Under the pieces are notes generated by a model that saw only the letters and a program-made list of their open reading frames with translations, was not told where the DNA came from and did not search any database. Position numbers and translations under genes: made by a program. A stretch of 16,963 bases of DNA from an uncultured Solirubrobacter sp. (GTDB lineage: Bacteria; Actinomycetota; Thermoleophilia; Solirubrobacterales; Solirubrobacteraceae). The stretch is from NCBI GenBank assembly GCA_937871635.1, contig CALMNS010000245.1:3102-20064 (forward strand), read 5' to 3'. Shown piece after piece: positions 1-7,226 of the stretch (positions within the stretch are counted from its first letter, which is position 1; every line of letters begins with the position of its first letter).

Positions 1-1137
1 AAGGGGTTCCTCGCCGGGCGCAAGGTCAGCGACCAGGTGCGCAAGCTGCTCGACCTGTTCCTGCACCGATCAACCGCCGACCAGGTGCTGCTGTGGCGTG
101 AGGCCGAACGGCTCACCGTGGCCACCGAGCCCGACGACGAACGCGTCCGCTGGGCCGTCGAGGCCGTCCTCGCATGCCACGCCGAGCACGGCAAGGCGAG
201 CCAGAAGACATACGCGGCGTTCTACCGGACGCTGCCGCTGCCGCATCCGTACCCGTCCGTGGACCAGATGGGCCGCTGGGTCGGGGGGGCTGCCCGCCGC
301 GCGGCGGCTCGCCGGCCTGGACCCCGACGGTGACCTGCGCTCCCATCGCCTGCTGTCCTCCGGGTTCTCTACCTCGAAGAGGAGATCCTCGGCGCAGTCG
401 GGCTGTGGACGTCGGAGACCCCCGGAGTGCTGCGCCAGTCCGACTACCGGGACTGGGCCAAGCGCGAACGCGAGAAGCCTGTCCCCCGGCTTCGGGCGCC
501 GCTGCGAGTCGACTGCTGCGCCCGGCGGATCGGCGGCTGGCTCGCCGTGCTGACCCGCCTCGGCGTCGACCATCGCAGCTCGCTGTCCGTCAGGAACCGC
601 GATCCCGTCGCCGGCGCCCGGCTCTACACCGACGACCACATGCTCGAGGTGCTCAAGGACGCCGCCGCCGAGCACAGCCCGAGGCTGCCGCTCAACGCGT
701 ACCGGAGCTACGTCGAGCGACGCAACCAGCAAGCTCGCGCCGAGAACCGCGCACGCGTCGCGCCGCACCACCTGACGATCATCAACCGGTTCGGGACATG
801 GCGCAACGCCAAGGCGGCCGCCGGACTGCCCATCGGTCCGGTGGGATCAGACCGGACGGGTCCGCGGACGGACGTCGGCCGCTTCTACACCGACGAAGAG
901 CTCGAGCGGTCGGTCATCGACGCCATGGCTGAGCTGGGACGCGAGATGGGATCGGACGCATACCGCGACCGGCGGCGAGAGCTCGTCCGGCATGCGAGAT
1001 CGGCCGGCGAGCCGCAGCCCCGGATCGCCAACATCCTGACCGTCCGACGGCTCGCCGACGGCGGCACCTTCGCCGACGCGCGACGAGTCGTTCTCGCCCG
1101 CCACCCCGAGCTGCTCGACGATCAGGTCGCGGCATGA
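1..1137 (+). pseudogene. Homing-endonuclease-associated-repeat protein, 5' partial, two apparent frameshifts
   Basis: The reading frame is open at the left edge, so the true start lies outside the window. The protein is a string of at least four related units of about 65-75 residues, near bases 130-325, 364-575, 619-825 and 880-1110. Each opens with an acidic helix (for example YTDDHMLEVLKDAAAE and YTDEELERSVIDAMAE) and ends near an FGTW/AGL-like block. This is the layout of the homing-endonuclease-associated repeat, a modular DNA-binding repeat usually attached to HNH nucleases. No HNH motif is seen here. The frame breaks at the seven-G run 283-289 (one extra G restores it) and at GGG 362-364 (one missing G restores it). 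Between these, frame 2 encodes the expected repeat end (LAGLDPDG). The stop at 331-333 is therefore probably an artefact or a recent mutation. The role is likely DNA binding. Repeat family is fairly sure; function is not known. Confidence 0.55.
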
Positions 1138-1910
1138 CCGCCGTCGTCCGCGACGAAGGCGGCGACGCTGCGCAGCTCATGGCCGCCTTCATCTGCACCC
1201 TCGACCCGCAGGACCTCGTCGACCTCCGAGACGGCCTCGGGATCATCTGCCGGCACACCACCGGCTCCCGGCTGCGGGAGGCGAACCTCGGGCTGCTCGT
1301 GCAGCTCATCGAGGGACCGCGCAGATCCCGTCCACCGTCGACTACGACCAGCTCCGCGGCGAACGCCTCGAGCAGGGCGAGGACTGGCCCGACCGCGGCG
1401 CGCTCGTCCGCGCATGGGGGCACTGGCTGCGCGCCGTGCGCGCCGCGATGACGCACTGGCACATCGGCACCCGCGGCAGCGTGCACAGCGACAACCGCCA
1501 CCTGCGCCAGCCGCCCCGCTCCTACCGCCCCGAGCACGCCGCCGCCGCCCTCCTGAGCTGCCGCGAGGCGCTCGGGCCGTGGCCCGACGGGATCTGGCCC
1601 ACCCAATGGGAGTACGTCACCTGGGTGCAGCTCAACCGGGACGCTGCCCGGCACGACCGCCGCCCGTACCCGTGGTTGCCGAGCATGTCCGCGCTGCGGC
1701 GCCTGCACGGCGACTACCCCGCCAGCCGTCACCTACGCCGCCGCGATGGCCGGCGAGCGGCCGCGGATGGTGGCCCCCGCACGTCGAACCAAGGGAGCCC
1801 CGCACGGGACGATGACCCGCTACGCCCGCGGCTGCAAGTGCGAGCCGTGCCGACAGGCCAAGCGCGACTACCGCCTCGAGCTCGCCGCCCGCAACGCCAG
1901 AACCGCATGA
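1134..1910 (+). pseudogene. Second repeat-containing protein with Cys-rich tail, two apparent frameshifts
   Basis: The start ATG overlaps the previous stop (ATGA at 1134-1137), so the two genes are translationally coupled. Frame 3 reads a helical N-terminus (MTAVVRDEGGDAAQL...LVQLIEG) to about 1313. Frame 2 then continues naturally from about 1316 (QIPSTVDYDQLRGE, then RALVRAWGHWLRAV-like sequence), and frame 3 resumes near 1722 (AVTYAAAMAGE). One missing G in GGG 1313-1315 and one extra C in CCCC 1717-1720 would restore a single protein of about 258 residues. Its middle (about 1526-1760: PEHAAAALLSCREALG, WPTQWEYVTW, SMSALRRLHGDYPA) again resembles the homing-endonuclease-associated repeat. 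The tail is the His/Cys cluster described in the next entry. It probably works with the upstream repeat protein; no catalytic motif is visible. Confidence 0.45.
1746..1910 (+). CDS. Small His/Cys-cluster protein (54 aa), or the C-terminus of the preceding gene
   Basis: If translated alone from ATG 1746, this gives 54 residues ending at TGA 1908-1910. It carries His20, Cys30, Cys32 and Cys35 in the pattern HGTxTRYxxGCKCxxCR, followed by a basic helix (QAKRDYRLELAARNAR). This HG-T-YxxGC-x-C-xx-CR pattern is familiar from small basic proteins of actinobacterial phages and mobile elements. It suggests a metal-binding, nucleic-acid-contacting knuckle. No clear ribosome binding site precedes the ATG, and the frame upstream reads sensibly back into the repeat of the preceding gene. 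A fused tail is therefore at least as likely as an independent gene. Function unknown. Confidence 0.4.
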   Translation: MAGERPRMVAPARRTKGAPHGTMTRYARGCKCEPCRQAKRDYRLELAARNARTA

Positions 1911-1988
1911 CCGGCGTCGCCCGCTATGAGCGTCACGCGGCGCACCGAACGGACATCGAGACGACGTTATCCGACAGCGAGAAAGCCG

Positions 1989-2016
1989 CAGACATGTCCG
2001 AGGCGACTCGTAACGT
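1989..2016 (+). promoter_or_regulatory. Leaderless-type promoter for the coiled-coil/winged-helix gene
   Basis: A -35-like CAGACA (1989-1994), a 16-bp spacer and a -10 TAACGT (2011-2016, fits TAnnnT) are followed after 7 nt by ATG 2024. This is the geometry of actinobacterial leaderless transcripts, in which transcription starts at the start codon. It explains the lack of a Shine-Dalgarno sequence. The arms GACGTTA (1963-1969) and TAACGTC (2011-2017) form a 7-bp inverted repeat that brackets the promoter and could hold an operator. Confidence 0.4.
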
Positions 2017-2023
2017 CTGCCAC

Positions 2024-2587
2024 ATGAACACAGACGATAAATTCCACTCCGCTCGCCACCCGAGCGACCGCCACTCCGACGCGAGAGAGCTCGCGGACGC
2101 GCTGCGACGTCTGGACGAAGCGCTCGACGCCGTTGAGGAGGACCTCGAGCCGCTCGTGGTGCGCCGCCAGACGCTCGGGCGCGAGCGTGACCAGATCACC
2201 GCCGAACTCGGTCGGCTCGGGCACCGCACCGCCAAGCGCGCCATCCCGGACGTGTACCGCCGCGCGCCGCGCCTCGCCCGCACCCGCGACGAGCTGCGCG
2301 ACTACAACGACCAGCGAGGACACCGTCGGATGGTCTTCGACGCCATGGCCTCAGACCCGGACCGCGCGTGGGCGCCGACCGCCGTGTTCGAGCACCTGAC
2401 CACCGGCGAGGCCGTCGACCGCCGCGGACGGCCGATCGCCATGGAGACGCTGCGCCGCACGATGGGCCGCATGGCCCCGACGCTGCTGACCATCGCCGGC
2501 GCCGAGGTCAGCGAGGCGACCGGCCATCCCCAGCGGGTCTACCGGATCAACCCCGACGCCCTGCCGGGCACCGGCCGGCCCCGATGA
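2024..2587 (+). CDS. Coiled-coil plus winged-helix-like DNA-binding protein
   Basis: This is a 187-residue protein. Residues about 18-70 (ARELADALRRLDEALDAVEE onward) form a strongly heptad-like, charged helix that should be a coiled coil. Residues about 105-180 look like a winged helix: a helix (RMVFDAMASDPDRAW), a second helix (PTAVFEHLT), a recognition-helix candidate (METLRRTMGRMAPTLL) and a terminal beta wing ending in VYRINPDAL. ATG 2024 was chosen because a TAACGT -10 lies 7 nt upstream. An in-frame ATG at 1994, with GAGAAAG before it, is the alternative. The stop overlaps the methyltransferase ATG (ATGA, 2584-2587), so the two are coupled. It may be a regulator of the modification gene or a dimerising DNA-binding subunit. 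I do not recognise a named family. Confidence 0.7.
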   Translation: MNTDDKFHSARHPSDRHSDARELADALRRLDEALDAVEEDLEPLVVRRQTLGRERDQITAELGRLGHRTAKRAIPDVYRRAPRLARTRDELRDYNDQRGHRRMVFDAMASDPDRAWAPTAVFEHLTTGEAVDRRGRPIAMETLRRTMGRMAPTLLTIAGAEVSEATGHPQRVYRINPDALPGTGRPR

Positions 2588-4425
2588 GCATCGCCACGAA
2601 CGGCCCGGGACCACGGCCGACATACCCTGCCTCGGTGACCGCCAGCCCCCGATCGCTCGCCCCGAGACGCTGGGCGAAGGCCGTCCGCGCACCTGAGCAC
2701 TCGACCGAGGCCCGAGCGCTGCCAGACGTCCCAGGCGCCGACCCCGACGAGCTCCGGACGCTCGCCGGGCTAGGCGGCCTCGCCCACGCCCTCGCAGGCG
2801 ACCAGATCACCACCTGGCCGCCCGCACTGCGAGGCTGGGCCACCGCGGTCCCAGCGTGGCCCGCCGAACTCGCCGAGACTGCGCGACAGGACCTCGCTGA
2901 AGGTCACGATCCGCTCGCGGCCGCCTACGACGCCGCGATCGGCGCCGAGAACAGACGGAGGCTCGGGACCGTCTTCACGCCGGAGCCGCTCGTGGACCGG
3001 ATGCTCGACGACGCCGCCGCGCGCCTCGGCGCCGACCCGGCGGTCGTCCTCGACCCCGGCGCCGGAGTCGGCGCGTTCACCGTGGCCAGCGCCCGCCGCT
3101 GGCCCGACGCCTCTGTCCTGGCCGTCGACATCAACCCGGTGACGCTCGGCCTGCTCGGCGCGCGACTCGCCGCCGAAGACGCCGACGACAGCGCCTTCGG
3201 CCGGGTCGAGCTCGTCCACGACGACTACCTCGCGGTGCTCCGCAGGACGCTCGCGACGTCACCCGACGGTCCGGTGCTGGCGCTCGGCAACCCGCCGTAC
3301 ACCCGCAGCCAGTCGCTGCCCGTCGAGTACCGCCGCGCGCTGCGCGAACAAGGAGCAGACGAGTTCGTCGGCGGCCACGCGAACCTCGCCGTCATCTTCC
3401 TGGCCCTGACGTTCGACCTCCTCCGCGAACAGGACGCGCTCAGCATGGTCGTCCCCGGCTCGGTCGCATACACCGCCGCGGCGCGGCGCCTGCGGCGCCG
3501 GCTGTGGTGCAGTCCCCGCCCGGTCGCCGTCGAGCGCTGGCCCGCCCAGACGCGCGCGTTTGTCGGCCGCAGCGTCCAGGCGGCCGTGCTGACCGTCGGT
3601 CCGGTCAACCCGGACGGCGAACCGTCGCCGCTGACGCTGAGCCGCGCCGCGCCCGGCCCGGACGGATCGATCGTCGAGCTCGAGCGTTGGACCGTCGACC
3701 GCGACCGCCGCCAGCCGGACAACTGGTTCTGGCCGGCCGACCGGATCCGGACGGTCCCCGGAGCCCGCGCGACCGACGACTTGGTCGCCCTCCCGAAGGT
3801 GGCGACGTTCCGTCGGGGCGTCGCCACCGGCGCCAACGCCCTCTTCTTCCTCGACGACGACACGGCCGCTCGCCTCGCGCCGGCGCTGCTCGTTGCCGCC
3901 ATCCCGACGCTTCGCGGCTTCGACGGGCACGAGCTCGACGAGACGGCGCACGCCGCGCTGCCCGCGTCCGGGATCCGCCGCTGGCTGTTGGCCGTCCCGC
4001 CGACGCGTCCGCTGGACCTGCACCTCCACGAGCACCTGGAGAGCCAGCCCGACGCCCGCACGCGATACCTGTGCTCGCAGCGTGAGCCGTGGTGGTCGAT
4101 CACCGACCTACCCTCGCCCGAGCTGCTGCTCGGGCCGCTCGCGAAGAAGGACTTCAAGGTCGTGCGCAACCTCGTCGGGGCCGTCCCGTCGAACAACATG
4201 ATCGGCATCACCACCCGCGGAGGCAACCCGGGGGAGCTGGCCGACTGGCTTCGCGGCGACGAAGGGCAGCTCGAGCTGCGGCGCGTCAGCCGCCGCTACC
4301 AGGGCGGAAGCCACAAGCTCGAACCGGGCGACCTGCGCCACGTCCGCGTCCCCGCCAGCCTGCTCGGTAGCGAGCCCGGCAGCGGCGTGCCGTCCGCGCT
4401 GACCCTGCCGCTCGCCGCCGGCTGA
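2584..4425 (+). CDS. N6-adenine DNA methyltransferase (TaqI/Eco57I-like)
   Basis: This 613-residue protein would transfer a methyl group from S-adenosylmethionine to adenine N6 in a specific DNA site. Motif X-like GTVFTP is at about 128-133, the SAM-binding motif I (LDPGAGVGAF) at about 156-165, the acidic motif II (VDIN) at about 181-184 and the catalytic NPPY at about 236-239. The N-terminal-catalytic order and NPPY class fit gamma-type TaqI/Eco57I enzymes. The C-terminal half would be the target-recognition domain. It ends with GGSHKLEPGDLRHVRVP, similar to the KLEPxEL block that closes many such enzymes. No nuclease motif is visible in the chain, so it is not an obvious single-chain IIG enzyme. 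The start is either ATG 2584 (overlapping the previous stop) or GTG 2635, which has TACCCT at 2623-2628 just upstream. In this operon it likely protects host DNA or marks self. Confidence 0.88.
   Translation: MSIATNGPGPRPTYPASVTASPRSLAPRRWAKAVRAPEHSTEARALPDVPGADPDELRTLAGLGGLAHALAGDQITTWPPALRGWATAVPAWPAELAETARQDLAEGHDPLAAAYDAAIGAENRRRLGTVFTPEPLVDRMLDDAAARLGADPAVVLDPGAGVGAFTVASARRWPDASVLAVDINPVTLGLLGARLAAEDADDSAFGRVELVHDDYLAVLRRTLATSPDGPVLALGNPPYTRSQSLPVEYRRALREQGADEFVGGHANLAVIFLALTFDLLREQDALSMVVPGSVAYTAAARRLRRRLWCSPRPVAVERWPAQTRAFVGRSVQAAVLTVGPVNPDGEPSPLTLSRAAPGPDGSIVELERWTVDRDRRQPDNWFWPADRIRTVPGARATDDLVALPKVATFRRGVATGANALFFLDDDTAARLAPALLVAAIPTLRGFDGHELDETAHAALPASGIRRWLLAVPPTRPLDLHLHEHLESQPDARTRYLCSQREPWWSITDLPSPELLLGPLAKKDFKVVRNLVGAVPSNNMIGITTRGGNPGELADWLRGDEGQLELRRVSRRYQGGSHKLEPGDLRHVRVPASLLGSEPGSGVPSALTLPLAAG
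2623..2637 (+). promoter_or_regulatory. Possible internal leaderless start for the methyltransferase
   Basis: TACCCT (2623-2628, TAnnnT) lies 6 nt before an in-frame GTG (2635-2637). No convincing -35 hexamer is seen. If used, it would give a methyltransferase 17 residues shorter, lacking an N-terminus rich in Pro and Gly. It would also let modification be expressed independently of the upstream gene. Confidence 0.22.
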
Positions 4426-4447
4426 GACGTCCGCCGCAGTCGCAACC

Positions 4448-4476
4448 TTGCGCGACCGCCCCGCGGCCGCTACCTT
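4448..4476 (+). promoter_or_regulatory. Promoter of the GHKL ATPase gene
   Basis: TTGCGC (4448-4453) and TACCTT (4471-4476) are separated by exactly 17 bp, which gives a reasonable sigma-70-type promoter. Transcription would start near 4483, leaving a leader of about 125 nt before GTG 4610. The leader contains a short GGCC-TTCG-GGCC hairpin (4513-4524). The -35 matches consensus only at its TTG, so the call rests on spacing and context. Confidence 0.4.
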
Positions 4477-4483
4477 GCCGCGG

Positions 4484-4497
4484 GACCGACGTCGGTC
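4484..4497. promoter_or_regulatory. 14-bp perfect palindrome at the predicted transcription start (operator candidate)
   Basis: GACCGACGTCGGTC is a perfect 14-bp palindrome in the only sizeable gap between the methyltransferase and ATPase genes. It begins about 7 bp after the TACCTT -10, where a dimeric repressor would block initiation. Candidate binders in the window are the winged-helix protein (2024-2587) and the HTH protein (6834-7094). Confidence 0.4.
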
Positions 4498-4609
4498 GTG
4501 ACACGCCTCCTCGGCCTTCGGGCCTCGCAGGTCGTTGCGCGCCCGCCGAAGGCACCGACAACTGATGTCCCTGCCCTCGGGCCGCGACGTCATCAACGGA
4601 AGGAGTCCC

Positions 4610-6511
4610 GTGAACGACAACACGGGTACCACCATGCGCCTCGACATCGAGGACTCGGCGTTCCTGCTCGAGCGTCTCGCAGCGGACTGCGCGCCGCTTC
4701 AGGAGTTCCGCGAGCTGACCCGCAACGCGCTGGAGGCGATCGACCGCGTCGGCGGCGACGGAGGAGTCGTCGCCTGGGACGCCGACTGGGTCGCGCTCGG
4801 CAGCCAGATCGAGCAGGGTCAGCCGCTCGTCTACAAGCTCTCGGTCTACGACACCGGTGACGGGATGTCCGGCCAGGAGATGCTGCGCTACATCAATCAC
4901 CTGTCGGCTTCCAGTGGGGTGCAGGCGCTCAACGCGAACTTCGGCGTCGGCGCCAAGATCACGGCCGGAGTCAACAACCCCACCGGACTGGTCTACACCT
5001 CGCTGAAGGACGGCAAGGTCCACCAGATCCACTTTTGGCGCGACCCGGAGACCGGCGAGTACGGCGTCCGCCCGTTCGAGAACCGCCACGGCGCGTTCGA
5101 TCACGTCCGGCGCCTGAAGACCGACGTCCTGCCGCCAGCGATCGTCGAGGCCGGCCACGGCACCGTGGTCACGCTGCTGGGTGCCGAGCGCGACGCGAAC
5201 ACCATGCTGCCGCCGCCGGAGGCCACCGGCGGTCTGCGGTGGCTGGTCCGCTACCTCAACCGCCGGTTCCTGCGCTTCCCGGACGGGGTGAAGGTGTCCA
5301 TCCGTGAGTTCTCGCGAAGCGAGGTCGGCGACTGGCCCGTGCAGCCGACCACCTACGCCAAGGACGGCAGCATTATCCGCGAGGCCCGCGGCCAGGAGCA
5401 CTTCCTCGACAAGAACGCCGCCGCGAAGGGCGCGGTTCGCCTCGAGGCGGGCAAGGCCACCGCGCACTGGTGGCTGCTGACCGACGAGAAGAAGATCAGC
5501 GACTCGTCTTACTGGCTGTCGACCGGCCACGTCGCCGCGCTGTTCCAGGACGAGCTGTACGAGCTGCGCGACGGCAACGCCGGCACCCGCCAGCTCATGC
5601 ACTTCGGTGTGCTGTTCGGGACCCGCCGCGTCGTGATCTACGTCGAGCCCGACCAGGAGGCCGAGCTGTCTCCGAACACCGCCCGCAGCCAGCTCCTGCT
5701 CGGCGGCGAGCCGCTGCCGTGGGAGGCGTGGGGCACTGAGTTCCGACGCCCCGAGCTGTTCCCCGCCGAGATCCGCGACATGATGGACGAGCTCCTCGGC
5801 CAGAGCAGCGAGGACTCCGGCGAGGACGCGATCCGCGACCGGATCCGGCGGGTGCAGGAGCTCATGCGGGTCCCGCGCTACCGCCGTTCGGCGACCGGGT
5901 CGGTCAACACGGCCGGCGACGCCCTCGGCGGCGAGAGCGGCAGCGCCGAGACCGGCAAGTCGACTCGCACGAATAAGTCGGGCACTGACGGCGGGCGCAT
6001 GGCCGACCTCTACGGCGCCTACGTCGACGAGGACGAGGACGATCCCGCCGACGAGATCGACGCCAAGGTCCGGTTCCCGGAAATCCGCTGGGTGTCGATC
6101 GCGAAGGGCACGCGCGAGGACGGCGACATCCTCGAGGACCGCGCCGCGTCTTACGTCAACTCGACGCAGAACGTCCTGAAGATCAACGAGGACTTCCGCG
6201 TCTACACCGACCTCGTCAAGCACTTCATGCGCCAGTACGAGGGGGTGCCGGGCGTCGAGCAGACCGTCCCGGCCGTCGTCAAGGAGTGGTACAGCCAGCA
6301 GCTCGTCGAGGCGGTCCTCGGGGTGCTGTACATCCGAGGCAGCGCCCGCTGGACGCCCGCCCAGGTGGAGGAGGCGCTCAGCGAGGAAGCCCTCACCGCG
6401 GTGGTGATGCCCCGCTACCACGTGTTCAACGCGGTCCTGCGGGCGCTCGGGACGAAGCTCGGCAGCCGCAAGGACCGTCCCGCCCCGGACGCCTCGGCCG
6501 TGGCCGCCTAG
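4610..6511 (+). CDS. GHKL-family (MORC/Hsp90-like) ATPase
   Basis: The protein has 633 residues starting at GTG 4610, which has GGAAGGAG (4598-4605) 4 nt upstream. The later ATG 4634 has no ribosome site. GHKL motifs appear in order: N-box ELTRNALE (Glu35, Asn39), DTGDG (81-85), NFGVGAK (110-116) and HGT (183-185). The ATP-binding Bergerat fold is therefore complete. A central region follows, then an acidic/Ser-Gly-rich linker (about 420-485), then a conserved-looking C-terminal helical domain (FPEIRWVSIAKGTRE to the MPRYHVFNAVLRALGTKLGS block). GHKL ATPases of the MutL/MORC type have been described as partners of restriction-modification enzymes. Here the gene follows a methyltransferase and precedes nuclease genes. 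It may act as an ATP-gated clamp or DNA-loop sensor for the nuclease; that role is inferred. It has its own promoter and a closing hairpin. Confidence 0.85.
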   Translation: MNDNTGTTMRLDIEDSAFLLERLAADCAPLQEFRELTRNALEAIDRVGGDGGVVAWDADWVALGSQIEQGQPLVYKLSVYDTGDGMSGQEMLRYINHLSASSGVQALNANFGVGAKITAGVNNPTGLVYTSLKDGKVHQIHFWRDPETGEYGVRPFENRHGAFDHVRRLKTDVLPPAIVEAGHGTVVTLLGAERDANTMLPPPEATGGLRWLVRYLNRRFLRFPDGVKVSIREFSRSEVGDWPVQPTTYAKDGSIIREARGQEHFLDKNAAAKGAVRLEAGKATAHWWLLTDEKKISDSSYWLSTGHVAALFQDELYELRDGNAGTRQLMHFGVLFGTRRVVIYVEPDQEAELSPNTARSQLLLGGEPLPWEAWGTEFRRPELFPAEIRDMMDELLGQSSEDSGEDAIRDRIRRVQELMRVPRYRRSATGSVNTAGDALGGESGSAETGKSTRTNKSGTDGGRMADLYGAYVDEDEDDPADEIDAKVRFPEIRWVSIAKGTREDGDILEDRAASYVNSTQNVLKINEDFRVYTDLVKHFMRQYEGVPGVEQTVPAVVKEWYSQQLVEAVLGVLYIRGSARWTPAQVEEALSEEALTAVVMPRYHVFNAVLRALGTKLGSRKDRPAPDASAVAA

Positions 6512-6521
6512 CCCCCGGCGC

Positions 6522-6547
6522 ACCCCGGCCGCCGACGCGGCCGGGGT
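6522..6547 (+). terminator. Strong hairpin after the GHKL ATPase gene
   Basis: ACCCCGGCCGC (6522-6532), loop CGAC, GCGGCCGGGGT (6537-6547): a perfect 11-bp stem with a 4-nt loop, 10 nt past the stop codon. No T run follows, as is common for GC-rich actinobacterial terminators. Confidence 0.6.
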
Positions 6548-6645
6548 ACGGACCCGTGGCCCGGATGGGCCGGTGGGACACCACCTCGGCCGGGTGCGGC
6601 AAGCTTCGCCGTCCATGCCCGCTTCGACCCCCGCGCACGAGCCCG

Positions 6646-6714
6646 CCGGACGACTGCCCCTGCAACGATCGGTCGCTCGCGCAGCGCGTCTCGGACGCCC
6701 TCGGGCGGCTCGTA
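6646..6714 (+). pseudogene. Relic of a CPC-motif N-terminus, paralogous to the start of the nuclease-TOPRIM protein
   Basis: Frame 1 here reads PDDCPCNDRSLAQR and on to DALGRLV. The intact protein starting at 8349 begins APDYCPCSDRSLADR. Ten of the eleven residues from CPC through SLAxR match, and most base differences are at third codon positions. The DNA was therefore once selected as protein. No convincing start serves it, and the continuation (VHRRLGVVGG...) does not resemble the nuclease. The rest of 6512-6833 holds only the hairpin at 6522-6547. I read this as a fragment of a second, lost copy of a CPC-headed gene. Confidence 0.35.
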
Positions 6715-6833
6715 CACCGTCGGCTCGGCGTCGTCGGCGGGGCGTCGTGTGACGCCGAGGGGCCAGGGAGGCGAGTAACGACCTCGTCCGGGGATGACTC
6801 GCCGACGTCCCCGCGCCGCCGCGTCGAGGCTGA

Positions 6834-7094
6834 CTACCGATCCGTGCCGCGGGCGGCGGCTGGCGGCTTGTCGGCCGGGGCCTCGATCTCGTGCGCGAGC
6901 CAGCGGTGTAGCGCAGGTCGGCTGAACTTCCACGCCCCGCCGGCCTTGCGAGACGGGATCCGCCCATCGCGAGCCATGTCCGAGAGGGGCCGCGACTTCA
7001 TCTGGAGGAACTCCGCGGCCTGATCGACGCTCATCACCTCCGGCCACGGCGAGGCAGAGGCGGCCTCGCCCGTCTCAAGTCGCGCGTCGCTCAC
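6834..7094 (-). CDS. Excisionase-type (MerR-like) helix-turn-helix protein
   Basis: This reverse-strand protein has 86 residues from GTG 7094, or 66 from ATG 7034. The core MSVDQAAEFLQ / LSDMARDGRIPS / GGAWKFSRPALHRWL matches the short winged HTH of the excisionase/AlpA/DNA-binding (HTH_17) group: helix, turn, recognition helix, then an RxxGxWxFxRxxLxxWL wing. In ordinary members the segment after AAEFL is a VSxRTLxRW-type helix; here it is QMKSRPLSDM. Such proteins act as recombination directionality factors or small regulators of mobile elements. It is transcribed away from the Mrr remnant and toward the ATPase terminator. It could regulate the ATPase promoter palindrome (4484-4497). CATGAT (7106-7101) just before GTG 7094 may be a -10. 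ATG 7034 has GGAGG only 2 nt before it, which is too close. Confidence 0.65.
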   Translation of the reverse strand: MSDARLETGEAASASPWPEVMSVDQAAEFLQMKSRPLSDMARDGRIPSRKAGGAWKFSRPALHRWLAHEIEAPADKPPAAARGTDR

Positions 7095-7226
7095 GCGGAC
7101 ATCATGCCCAGGACGCCGGACCTCTAGTTCGCGTGCCACGAGACCTGCTGCCGGTCCGCGTCCGGGAGCCTCCGAAGGCATCGGCCGGCGCCGCCTGCGT
7201 GGCGCCCGTCGAATACCGGCTCGACC

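Noticed and set aside
4286..6967. Very long open reverse-strand frame of nearly 900 codons opposite the GHKL gene
   Set aside because: It is antisense to a gene with clear GHKL motifs, has biased Arg/Val/Asp/Leu-rich composition and no recognisable domain. Long antisense frames are expected in GC-rich DNA.
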